A DNA stretch of 12,761 bases. It comes from Flemingiibacterium sp045534235 (GTDB lineage: Bacteria > Bacillota > Clostridia > Oscillospirales > CAG-272). The notes below the pieces were generated by a model. The model did not search any database. It was not told where the DNA came from and was given only the letters and a program-made list of their open reading frames with translations. Positions 7,131 through 12,761 of this stretch are shown one piece after another. A program made the position numbers and the translations under genes. The stretch spans positions 1-12,761 of the forward strand of contig JAZSJI010000030.1 of NCBI GenBank assembly GCA_045534235.1. Reading direction: 5' to 3'. Position 1 is the stretch's first letter; each line of letters begins with the position of its first letter.

Positions 7131-7541
7131 TTATTTCTTATCAGCACTGCAAGGATGCTTGAAAAACGCCTCAAGATCCGCAAACCACTTGCCGTTCTCG
7201 TCCTTCTTAAATCCGAGCCACATAATAAACTTCTCGTCGCACTCGGCATCAAAATACGCCGTGTGCACACCGTGAAGATCGATGAAATTCATCGTCTGAC
7301 GCCCCATAATAAACATAGCCTCGGTATCGTCCGTACCGTGTGCTTTGGCAAGGTCCACGATGTGTGCCGACTTGCCGAGCTTAAACTGACATATGCCGAC
7401 AAAATCGCCCGTGCTCTCGTCGTCAAGCTCGTCGCGCACCCACGCGCCGTACGCCAGAAGGTCGGGATCGTACTCGACCTTACAACGCGCACAAAGCTGC
7501 TCCTGTAAAGATTTATCCTGAATAGGTTTAATAATAAGCAT
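7131..7541 (-). CDS. Small GNAT-like protein of unknown function
   Basis: This 136-residue soluble protein has a layout resembling a minimal GCN5-type N-acetyltransferase. A central strand GDFVGICQFKLG is followed by a helix around EAMFIMGRQTMNFIDLHGV, a strand TAYFDAE, and the closing pair KFIMWLGFKKDENGKWFADLEAFF, which resembles the 'LGF' end of GNAT folds. A clear acetyl-CoA loop (Q/RxxGxG/A) is not visible, so activity is uncertain. Two cysteines form CARC at 17-20. The start ATG 7541 has GGAG 6 bases upstream. It lies 9 bases after the RluB-like gene and 12 bases before the capA-like gene, so it is co-transcribed with both. The only label the sequence supports is GNAT-fold hypothetical protein. 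Confidence 0.6.
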   Translation of the reverse strand: MLIIKPIQDKSLQEQLCARCKVEYDPDLLAYGAWVRDELDDESTGDFVGICQFKLGKSAHIVDLAKAHGTDDTEAMFIMGRQTMNFIDLHGVHTAYFDAECDEKFIMWLGFKKDENGKWFADLEAFFKHPCSADKK

Positions 7542-7550
7542 CTCTATCTC

Positions 7551-8288
7551 CTACTTTTTTGCATTGCTTTTTAAATATTCCACCTGCGATTTTGTCAAAT
7601 GCCGCCACGCCCCCGGCTTCAAGCTCTGAAGCTTAAGATCGCCTATCGCCACGCGCGTTAGTCGATTTACTTTGAGCCCGCATTGCTCACACATCTTTCG
7701 TATCTGTCGGTTGCGCCCCTCGTAAAGCTCCATTCGAAGTACAGTGACCTCACGGCGCTTGTCGGAGCGCATAGCGTGTATTTCCGTCTTTACGGGCATT
7801 ATCTCATAGCCGTCGATCACCATCGGTGAGGACAGCTTTTTTATCACGTCGCGCTCAACCTTGCCCACGACCTCTACGTGATATATTTTCGGTATCTCGT
7901 GACGCGGATGCGTGAGCTTGTTTGCAAGGTCCCCGTCGTTTGTGAGCAGCAAAAGCCCGTCCGAGTCCATATCGAGCCGCCCGACGGGATATACCCTCTC
8001 TCCAACGTCGCGGCACAGCTCAACGACTGTCGGGCGTCCGCGCTCGTCGGATGCAGTGGTAACGTATCCGCGCGGCTTATTGAGCATTATGTAAATATAG
8101 TGCTTAAAGCCCGTTTTGACGACCTTACCGTTATATTCGACAGTATCCGTATCAGGGTCTACCTTCTGCCCTATCTCGGCGACTACGCCGTTTACGCGCA
8201 CCGCACCGCGAGCGATCTCACGCTCGGCGGCACGGCGGCTCATAAGTCCTGCATCAGCAAGATATTTTTGTAAACGTGTTTCTTCCAT
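7551..8288 (-). CDS. rluB: Pseudouridine synthase, RluB/RsuA family
   Basis: This 245-residue enzyme converts a specific rRNA uridine to pseudouridine. It has an N-terminal S4 RNA-binding domain (about 5-50: RLQKYLADAGLMSRRAAERE) and the catalytic domain with VGRLD (102-106), whose Asp106 is the nucleophile, followed by SDGLLLLTNDG. The C-terminal GRNRQIRKMC and VNRLTRVAIG are conserved in this family. The full-length match and the position beside scpAB favour the large-subunit (RluB) branch over RsuA, but the target base cannot be proven from sequence. The start ATG 8288 shares one base with the stop of the carboxypeptidase (TAATG), so translation is coupled. In Bacillus the orthologue lies beyond spmA-spmB, which are absent here. 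Confidence 0.92.
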   Translation of the reverse strand: MEETRLQKYLADAGLMSRRAAEREIARGAVRVNGVVAEIGQKVDPDTDTVEYNGKVVKTGFKHYIYIMLNKPRGYVTTASDERGRPTVVELCRDVGERVYPVGRLDMDSDGLLLLTNDGDLANKLTHPRHEIPKIYHVEVVGKVERDVIKKLSSPMVIDGYEIMPVKTEIHAMRSDKRREVTVLRMELYEGRNRQIRKMCEQCGLKVNRLTRVAIGDLKLQSLKPGAWRHLTKSQVEYLKSNAKK

Positions 8289-9391
8289 TATCCGAAAATT
8301 CTCTCAAAAAGTTTTTGTTTGTACTCTATTCGCTCAGCGCTTTCCTCGGCGTACAGTGCCACCTCGCCAAGCTTATTATTACCGCTGTAAAACTCTATTT
8401 TACCGACAACGTCGCCCTCATTTACAGGCGCCCAGAAATATCGCGGCAAAATAATTTTGCGCGTGATATTTTTATCCCCCGTCGGCAGAATGAGCGAACG
8501 TCCGTCGCGGTTTTTTATAGTTACCTCGCCCTTTTCGCTTCCGATGCAGGGAGAGATAAAAACCGACTCGTACGGCTTTATAAGCGACACTCGCCGAACG
8601 CTCGCAAAGCCGAGGTCGAGCATAGCCGTATGATCCGTCCAATCGTCGGGCGCGCCGAGCGTTACCGCTATAAGCGTCATACCGTCCCTCTCGGCTGCGG
8701 ACACAAGGCATCTGCCGCTCGCCTTGGTAAAGCCCGTCTTAACACCAATTGCTCCGTTATAAATATGGAGCATCTTGTTGTGGTTGTGAAGGCTTCGCGC
8801 CGTATCTGCATATGAGATGCGGTACTTGTCCGTCGACACTATCTGCCTGAACGTTTCATTTTTCATCGCCGCCGCAGATAGCCTTGCAAGGTCGTGTGCG
8901 GTGGTATAGTGATTATCGTCCGAAAGTCCGTGCGGATTGGTGAAATTCGTATCAGAAAGTCCGAGCTCGCGAGCCTTTTCATTCATCATATCAGAGAAGG
9001 CGTCGATAGAGCCTGCAACGCCGATAGCGATAGCCGCCGCGGCATCATTAGCACTCTCAAGCATAAGCGCCCAGATAAGCGCCTCAAGCGTTATCCTGTC
9101 GCCTGCCTTCAGATATATGGACGAGCCCTCAACGCCTGCCGCCGCCGCGTCCACAACTATCTCGCGCGAAATATCGCCCGATTCGATAGCCACGAGCGCA
9201 GTCATTATTTTCGTCGTGCTCGCCATAGGACGGCGCGTGTACGCGTCCTTTTCGAATATGACCTGCCCCGTTTCTGCTTCGATGAGTATAGCCGATTTTG
9301 CCGACACGTCGAGCGCGTCGACTCTGGTGTAAAACAGCGCGGCAAAAGTAATCGCCGCTAAAAACAGCGCCGTTAGTTTCTTAAGTTGCAT
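8288..9391 (-). CDS. D-alanyl-D-alanine carboxypeptidase (PBP5-type, DacB/DacF-like)
   Basis: This secreted 367-residue serine peptidase trims the terminal D-Ala from peptidoglycan stem peptides and so limits cross-linking. A signal peptide (1-26, cleavage after VDA) precedes the penicillin-binding domain. The three active-site motifs are intact: STTK (Ser58, Lys61), SAN (113-115) and KTG (218-220). A PBP5-type C-terminal beta domain ends in an amphipathic helix (about 350-367) suited to membrane attachment. I chose ATG 9391 because AAGGAGAG lies 7 bases upstream; a further ATG at 9418 has no such site. The place between scpAB/gerW and rluB matches sporulation-specific DacB of Bacillus, so a cortex role is plausible, but DacF or a vegetative role cannot be excluded. 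Its Shine-Dalgarno lies in a long hairpin (9396-9441). Confidence 0.93.
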   Translation of the reverse strand: MQLKKLTALFLAAITFAALFYTRVDALDVSAKSAILIEAETGQVIFEKDAYTRRPMASTTKIMTALVAIESGDISREIVVDAAAAGVEGSSIYLKAGDRITLEALIWALMLESANDAAAAIAIGVAGSIDAFSDMMNEKARELGLSDTNFTNPHGLSDDNHYTTAHDLARLSAAAMKNETFRQIVSTDKYRISYADTARSLHNHNKMLHIYNGAIGVKTGFTKASGRCLVSAAERDGMTLIAVTLGAPDDWTDHTAMLDLGFASVRRVSLIKPYESVFISPCIGSEKGEVTIKNRDGRSLILPTGDKNITRKIILPRYFWAPVNEGDVVGKIEFYSGNNKLGEVALYAEESAERIEYKQKLFERIFG

Positions 9392-9395
9392 AACC

Positions 9396-9441
9396 TCTCT
9401 CCTTGTGTAAAGCTTCAATAAAAGCGTTTACATAGGAGAGA
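9396..9441 (-). promoter_or_regulatory. Long hairpin hiding the carboxypeptidase Shine-Dalgarno
   Basis: In the minus-strand transcript UCUCUCCU (9441-9434) pairs with AGGAGAGA (9403-9396), UGUAAA (9432-9427) with UUUACA (9411-9406), and GCUU (9425-9422) with AAGC (9415-9412), closing a 6-base loop. That gives 18 bp with one 1x2 internal loop and one bulged base. The 3' arm holds the GGAGAG ribosome site of the carboxypeptidase. No U-tract follows, so this is not an intrinsic terminator. The rest of the 68-base gap (9442-9459) contains GGGCATAAA (9453-9445), also present before spoVAC. The structure is seen directly; the translational effect is inferred. Confidence 0.6.
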
Positions 9442-9459
9442 TCGTTTATGCCCTGAAAC

Positions 9460-9927
9460 TTATTCCTCGTCTGCCTTATCGTCAGTATCAGCCGCGTCCT
9501 TGTTTTTTGCAAAAATATCCTTTATTTTCGCGATAAGATCGGGAGAGCGCTCGATAAAGCCTGCAATCTGATCTACTCTGTCGGGGGCTGCGCCTGCGCC
9601 CTGTCCGACGTTTAACATCTGTACGCCACCGTCGGGAGAAACGACTAAAAAGCCAACGGGCTGTACGGTAACGCCCGTTCCGCCGCCGCCACCGAAATTC
9701 GAGGTGAGCGCGCCGTTCTTGTTTGATTCTTCAGCCGCCTTTTTCGCATTCTTGCCGATATAGTCAACGCCGCCCGACGCGAAGCCGACCATTACCTTCG
9801 ACACGGGAATTACGGTAGTGCCGCCGGGAGTGTTGATGGGATTACCGATAATAGTATTCGCATCAACTACGTTTCTTATCTGTTCAAGAGAGGTTTCGAT
9901 GATACCGGAAATTTTGTTTTCTGCCAT
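9460..9927 (-). CDS. gerW: GerW family sporulation protein (YtfJ)
   Basis: This 155-residue protein matches the YtfJ/GerW family. Conserved features are the helical start ISGIIETSLEQIRNVVDANT (6-25), IIGNPI (26-31), the PVSKV strand at 41-45, GFASGG, a glycine run GGGGGTG (79-85), and PVGFLVV. An acidic tail (about 143-155) closes it. In Bacillus subtilis, GerW is made in the developing spore and is needed for the cortex-lytic enzyme SleB to act in germination; the biochemical activity is unknown. The neighbours ytfI (DUF2953) and gerW are also paired in Bacillus. The start ATG 9927 has GGGG about 9 bases upstream, and the gene follows the DUF2953 stop by 21 bases. Whether SleB is the partner here is not shown. 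Confidence 0.92.
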   Translation of the reverse strand: MAENKISGIIETSLEQIRNVVDANTIIGNPINTPGGTTVIPVSKVMVGFASGGVDYIGKNAKKAAEESNKNGALTSNFGGGGGTGVTVQPVGFLVVSPDGGVQMLNVGQGAGAAPDRVDQIAGFIERSPDLIAKIKDIFAKNKDAADTDDKADEE

Positions 9928-9948
9928 TTTTATGTTCCCCTTTTTTAA

Positions 9949-10620
9949 TTATTTCTGTTTTATATATGCCCAAAGTGAGCGTACTAACATATCAAATATC
10001 TGCCAGAGGCGAAACGAGAACGTAATATCGACATCCGCTCGCGTTTTTTCGGTAGTGAAATCAGTCGTAACGACTATTTCCTCATTTTTCGGTAGCTTTA
10101 ACTTAACGCTGTTGTCAAGAAGCTCGAGTAGGCACTGTACCGCACCGCATACAGCACCGTAAAGCACGGCAGTAGTCGCCGCATCGCCCGAGGCAACTAT
10201 TATATAAAGTCGGCGCACCTTGATATGAAGATGCCGTCCGAAGCGGTCGAGAAATACCTTTACGACCTCGAGCACGGTGTCAACAAGCTCGGAAATATCG
10301 CGTTTTTCCTTGGTATGCGCCTTTACGTCCTCCGATGCCTTTCCTACGGTACTTTTTTTCTTTTTGGCGTCCTTTTCCGCCTTCTTCGCGGCTTTTTTCT
10401 TGGCCTTCGCTTCCTCTTTAGCCTTCCGCTTTCTGAATTTTTTTATTTCATAGTCGGACAGCCGAAGCTTTTTTTCGCGTTTCGGATAGAGTCTGATGCG
10501 AAAAATGCCAACACCAAGCGACAGCTTCGTATCGTCGCAAAGCCTTATGCTGACACCAATGCGAAGCATAAGCAAAAGCGCGAAAAGCAAAATAACGCCA
10601 AGCACAATGAGCCACCCCAT
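9949..10620 (-). CDS. DUF2953 membrane protein (YtfI-like)
   Basis: This 223-residue protein begins with one transmembrane helix (about 3-20), then a short beta-rich part, and a strongly basic linker (about 58-95) made of Lys/Ala/Glu runs such as AKAKKKAAKKAEKDAKKKK. The C-terminal half holds the DUF2953-type region with FGRHLHIKVRRLYI (132-145), a hydrophobic helix at about 150-168, and FTTEKTRADVDITFSFR. The function is unknown in all species I can recall; its pairing with gerW suggests a spore-membrane role. The basic linker is probably a disordered or coiled tether facing the cytoplasm or the intermembrane space. The start ATG 10620 has GGGAG 9 bases upstream. It starts 34 bases after the scpB stop. 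Confidence 0.82.
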   Translation of the reverse strand: MGWLIVLGVILLFALLLMLRIGVSIRLCDDTKLSLGVGIFRIRLYPKREKKLRLSDYEIKKFRKRKAKEEAKAKKKAAKKAEKDAKKKKSTVGKASEDVKAHTKEKRDISELVDTVLEVVKVFLDRFGRHLHIKVRRLYIIVASGDAATTAVLYGAVCGAVQCLLELLDNSVKLKLPKNEEIVVTTDFTTEKTRADVDITFSFRLWQIFDMLVRSLWAYIKQK

Positions 10621-10654
10621 CGCATCACACTCCCTTCATACGAAACTACCTTGA

Positions 10655-11203
10655 TTAGTCCACAGGCTCGTCTACCGGCTTCTCCTCGGGTACGGCAAAC
10701 AGCTCGATCGACGGCAATTCCTCGACCGAGGATATACCGAATATACGAAGGAAGGCGTCCGTCGTTCTGAAAAGCGACGGTCTGCCCGGTGCATCAAGCT
10801 GTCCACAGACCTCGATAAGTCCCTTATCCGTCAGATTATTGACAGTATAGCTTGAATCTATACCGCGTACCGAGTCGATATACGAGCGCGTTACGGGCTG
10901 ATGGTACGCTACTATTGCGAGCGTTTCCATAGAGCTTCGCGATAGGTTTCCGCCCTGACGTACGCCAAGCGCCGCACGTATCTTTTCGATATGCGCTTCC
11001 TTGGTGCAAAGCTGGCAGGTTTCCTTAAACATAACGAGCTGTATTCCGCGCTCGTTTTCGGGATTATTGTATTCCGCCTGCATCTCGGTAAGTATTTCTT
11101 TGACCTCGCTTATCATACACTCTGCCGCCTCGGCAAGAGTTTCGTACGTAAGCGGGTGTCCTGCGGCAAAAAGCACCGCTTCAATTATAGGCTTCGCTGA
11201 CAT
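10655..11203 (-). CDS. scpB: Segregation and condensation protein ScpB
   Basis: This 182-residue subunit binds ScpA and, with SMC, forms the bacterial condensin that organises and separates chromosomes. Family markers are SAKPIIEAVLFAAGHPLT at the start (first winged-helix domain) and the highly conserved SRSSMETLAIVAYHQPVTRS, IDSVRGIDS, TDKGLIEVCGQLDAPGRPSL and YTVNNL of the second winged-helix domain, followed by FLRIFGISSVEELP. I chose ATG 11203, which has GGCGG ending 8 bases upstream; a GTG at 11212 lies within that site. The first 23 bases overlap the end of scpA in another frame, so the two proteins are probably made in coupled amounts. Length is typical for Clostridia. Confidence 0.95.
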   Translation of the reverse strand: MSAKPIIEAVLFAAGHPLTYETLAEAAECMISEVKEILTEMQAEYNNPENERGIQLVMFKETCQLCTKEAHIEKIRAALGVRQGGNLSRSSMETLAIVAYHQPVTRSYIDSVRGIDSSYTVNNLTDKGLIEVCGQLDAPGRPSLFRTTDAFLRIFGISSVEELPSIELFAVPEEKPVDEPVD

Positions 11204-11972
11204 TGTTATCACCGCCTGTCATTCTTTCGTGATTAAGATTTACCCTGAAGTCCGTTATCTCGCCAAAATCCGTTTCTTCAACGGGGCGAAGCGTAACTCT
11301 GTTCTTTTTCATAAGCTCGAGCACCGCAAGGAAGGTCGCTATAAGCTCGCTTCGGCTTTTCGCCGTCAGAAGTATAGAGGTGTAAAGCGCCTCGCCGTTT
11401 TTGACGAGATAGCGTATAACGCCGTATATCTTTCCGCTTACGGGAACTATCGGCGTGCGAAGAATACGCTCGAAGGGCTTTGCCGCCGCCTCACGGTTTG
11501 CCTCGTCAAGCGCGTTTTTGTCCATCGTGCGAAGCATACGAAGCATAACGCGGCGAAGTGCGTCCGCCTGCTGTGGCTCGATCTTACCCGAGTCGGGCTT
11601 TACCTCGTCAGTATCCTTGACCATTCGTCCCGAATACACGCTGTGTCGCTCGGCGAGATACCCTGCCGCTTGCTTCATCTTCTGATATTCGAGGAGCATC
11701 GCCGCGAGCCTTGCACGAGGATCCTCTTCCTCGTCCTCGGGTTTAGGCAGGAGCATCTTACTCTTTATGAGCATAAGCTCACTCGCCATAACGATAAACT
11801 CGCCCGCAACCTCCATATCCATTCTCTGCATCTCTTCGATGTGCTCCATATATTGGTCGAAGATGAGCGCTATAGGTATGTCAGTTATTTCAACCTTGTT
11901 TTTTTCGATAAGCTTTAGGAGAAGGTCGAGAGGACCCTCGAACGCCTCAAGCTTGTACTGTAAATTTTCCAT
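11181..11972 (-). CDS. scpA: Segregation and condensation protein ScpA (kleisin)
   Basis: This 263-residue kleisin bridges the SMC heads in condensin. The N-terminal SMC-binding region carries FEGPLDLLLKLIEKNKVEI at about 11-29, then DIPIALIFDQYM. A charged linker follows the EDEEEDPRARLAAMLLEY stretch (about 99-116), and a C-terminal winged helix ends near TFLAVLELMKKNRVTLRP. I chose ATG 11972 because AAGG lies 10 bases upstream; an in-frame TTG at 11978 would leave only 4 bases. The gene starts 18 bases after the site-2 protease stop and overlaps scpB by 23 bases. Clustering of scpA and scpB is nearly universal in Firmicutes. Confidence 0.95.
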   Translation of the reverse strand: MENLQYKLEAFEGPLDLLLKLIEKNKVEITDIPIALIFDQYMEHIEEMQRMDMEVAGEFIVMASELMLIKSKMLLPKPEDEEEDPRARLAAMLLEYQKMKQAAGYLAERHSVYSGRMVKDTDEVKPDSGKIEPQQADALRRVMLRMLRTMDKNALDEANREAAAKPFERILRTPIVPVSGKIYGVIRYLVKNGEALYTSILLTAKSRSELIATFLAVLELMKKNRVTLRPVEETDFGEITDFRVNLNHERMTGGDNNVSEAYN

Positions 11973-11990
11973 TGTCAATCTACCTTCAAA

Positions 11991-12680
11991 TTAAACTAAT
12001 GGGATAAGCCAGCGAAGCGCCACTGAAACACCGCTTACTGCAAGTGAAAGCGGCACGTCGAGAACGCCAATGAAAAGAAGTGCGAGAATAGCTATCGAAA
12101 TATACTGCTCGTACTTCATCACACCGAAATAAATCTTATCGGGAAGGATCGAATAAAGTACTCGCGAGCCGTCAAGCGGCGGTACGGGAATGAAGTTGAA
12201 CACCGCAAGCGAAATATTGAGAAAATGGAACGATGCAAAAAAACCTATTGCCACACTTACAAGATTGTACACAAACTCGTTTGGCACGGGCATGATTCCG
12301 CCAGCAAACAAAAACAGCAAAAACTCAGATACGAGCGCGCCGAAGAACGCGAGTATCAAATTCATCACGGGACCTGCAAGTGCCGATAAAGCCATTCCAA
12401 GCTTCGGGCGTTTGAAGCGACCTGCCCTTATCGGTACGGGGTTTGCCCAACCGAAGCCGAACAGAAGCATTGAAATAAATCCGAACGGATTCAAGTGCCT
12501 GAGTGGATTAAGCGAGAGTCTGCCGAACTTCGCGGCGGTGTCGTCACCGAGCTTGTTTGCAACCCATCCGTGTGCAACCTCGTGAAACGTCAGCGCGATA
12601 AGCACGATTATAAGGCGCTGCAGAAGCTCCATTATTGCTATGCCGATATTATCGGCGCCGTTAAAAAGCGAACCTATCAT
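11991..12680 (-). CDS. Site-2 protease family (M50) membrane metalloprotease
   Basis: This 229-residue zinc metalloprotease has its active site within the membrane. The HExxH motif HEVAH (33-37) lies in the first long hydrophobic helix. A second zinc ligand, Asp170, is in NFIPVPPLDGSRVL (162-175). The family LAGPVMNL loop is at 101-108. Hydrophobic helices lie at about 20-38, 95-126, 138-162 and 193-225. It is compact, with no PDZ or CBS domain, like YwhC-type enzymes next to scpA in many Firmicutes. The substrate is unknown. The start ATG 12680 has GGAG 7 bases upstream, located within the last codons of the preceding gene, whose stop is only one base away (TAAGATG). Confidence 0.92.
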   Translation of the reverse strand: MIGSLFNGADNIGIAIMELLQRLIIVLIALTFHEVAHGWVANKLGDDTAAKFGRLSLNPLRHLNPFGFISMLLFGFGWANPVPIRAGRFKRPKLGMALSALAGPVMNLILAFFGALVSEFLLFLFAGGIMPVPNEFVYNLVSVAIGFFASFHFLNISLAVFNFIPVPPLDGSRVLYSILPDKIYFGVMKYEQYISIAILALLFIGVLDVPLSLAVSGVSVALRWLIPLV

Positions 12681-12681
12681 C

Positions 12682-12761
12682 TTATATCTCCAAAAGCGCG
12701 AGAATGGAGCGCATAGCCTCGTCCTTGCCCATTCCGTCGAATACGGAGAACGGTATTATCT
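12682..12761 (-). CDS. engB: Partial: C-terminal end of an EngB/YsxC-type ribosome-assembly GTPase
   Basis: Only the last 25 codons and the TAA stop are inside the window; the rest is cut by the window edge. The visible end contains IIPFSVFDGMGKDEAM, then a short hydrophobic helix ending LLEI. This resembles the tail of YsxC/EngB, where PFS precedes a variable stretch, GKDEAW and the final helix (from memory of the Bacillus protein). EngB helps assemble the large ribosomal subunit. The G1-G4 GTPase motifs cannot be seen here, so the call rests on one short tail. The gene ends one base before the site-2 protease start, whose ribosome site it contains. Confidence 0.65.
   Translation of the reverse strand, partial: IIPFSVFDGMGKDEAMRSILALLEI

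Noticed and set aside
6525..7508. Plus-strand open frame of 327 codons opposite the capA-like and GNAT-like genes
   Set aside because: It is antisense to two well-supported genes, has an Arg/Val-rich composition typical of a reverse-frame shadow, crosses their boundary, and shows no recognisable domain or ribosome site.
9392..9459. Sigma-A or sigma-E/F/G promoter for the carboxypeptidase
   Set aside because: CATAAAC resembles a sporulation -10, but no suitable -35 was found at 14-18 bases, and no TTGACA/TATAAT pair is present.
10340..10440. Apparent repetitive sequence with many AAG/GCC-type words
   Set aside because: It encodes the Lys/Ala-rich linker of the DUF2953 protein; the repetition is a codon-composition effect, with no regular unit or spacers as in CRISPR.
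11001..11918. Plus-strand open frame of 305 codons opposite scpA/scpB
   Set aside because: It is entirely antisense to conserved condensin genes, and its product looks like random reverse-complement coding with no domain.

Overview
The window is a stretch of a spore-forming Clostridia (Firmicutes) chromosome of intermediate G+C, probably from an Oscillospirales/Ruminococcaceae-type gut lineage. The lineage is my inference from protein style and gene order; the spore-former assignment is direct, because spoVAC-spoVAD-spoVAE, a gerW (ytfJ) homologue and a D,D-carboxypeptidase in the scpAB neighbourhood are all present. Every gene lies on the minus strand, so transcription runs from high to low coordinates.

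In transcription order: the last codons of an EngB/YsxC-type ribosome-assembly GTPase (12761-12682); a membrane site-2 protease; scpA and scpB, which overlap by 23 bases (condensin partners); a YtfI-like DUF2953 membrane protein; gerW/ytfJ; a secreted D-Ala-D-Ala carboxypeptidase; an RluB-type pseudouridine synthase; a small GNAT-like protein; a CapA-type lipoprotein metallophosphatase; an AEC permease; DNA topoisomerase III; a HAD phosphatase; and the spoVAC-spoVAD-spoVAE module for dipicolinic acid handling. A strong hairpin at positions 1-38 follows spoVAE and probably terminates the unit.

The genes are packed tightly. Five junctions have overlapping start and stop codons (scpA/scpB, dac/rluB, AEC/topB, spoVAC/spoVAD, spoVAD/spoVAE) and most others are 8-34 bases apart. 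Only two internal gaps exceed 40 bases: before the carboxypeptidase (9392-9459) and before spoVAC (1915-1962). In both, the Shine-Dalgarno sequence of the downstream gene sits in the 3' arm of a long hairpin whose 5' arm is also in the gap. Read-through mRNA would therefore hide the ribosome site, whereas a transcript starting inside the hairpin would not. The two gaps also share the 9-mer GGGCATAAA. This possible insulation of sporulation genes from housekeeping read-through is the most interesting signal here.

I found no CRISPR array, insertion sequence, prophage, tRNA, rRNA or defence system. Apart from the two hairpin leaders and a small uncharacterised protein, this is an ordinary core-genome region. 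The longest stretch without a gene is 1-99; no gene-free stretch reaches 300 bases.
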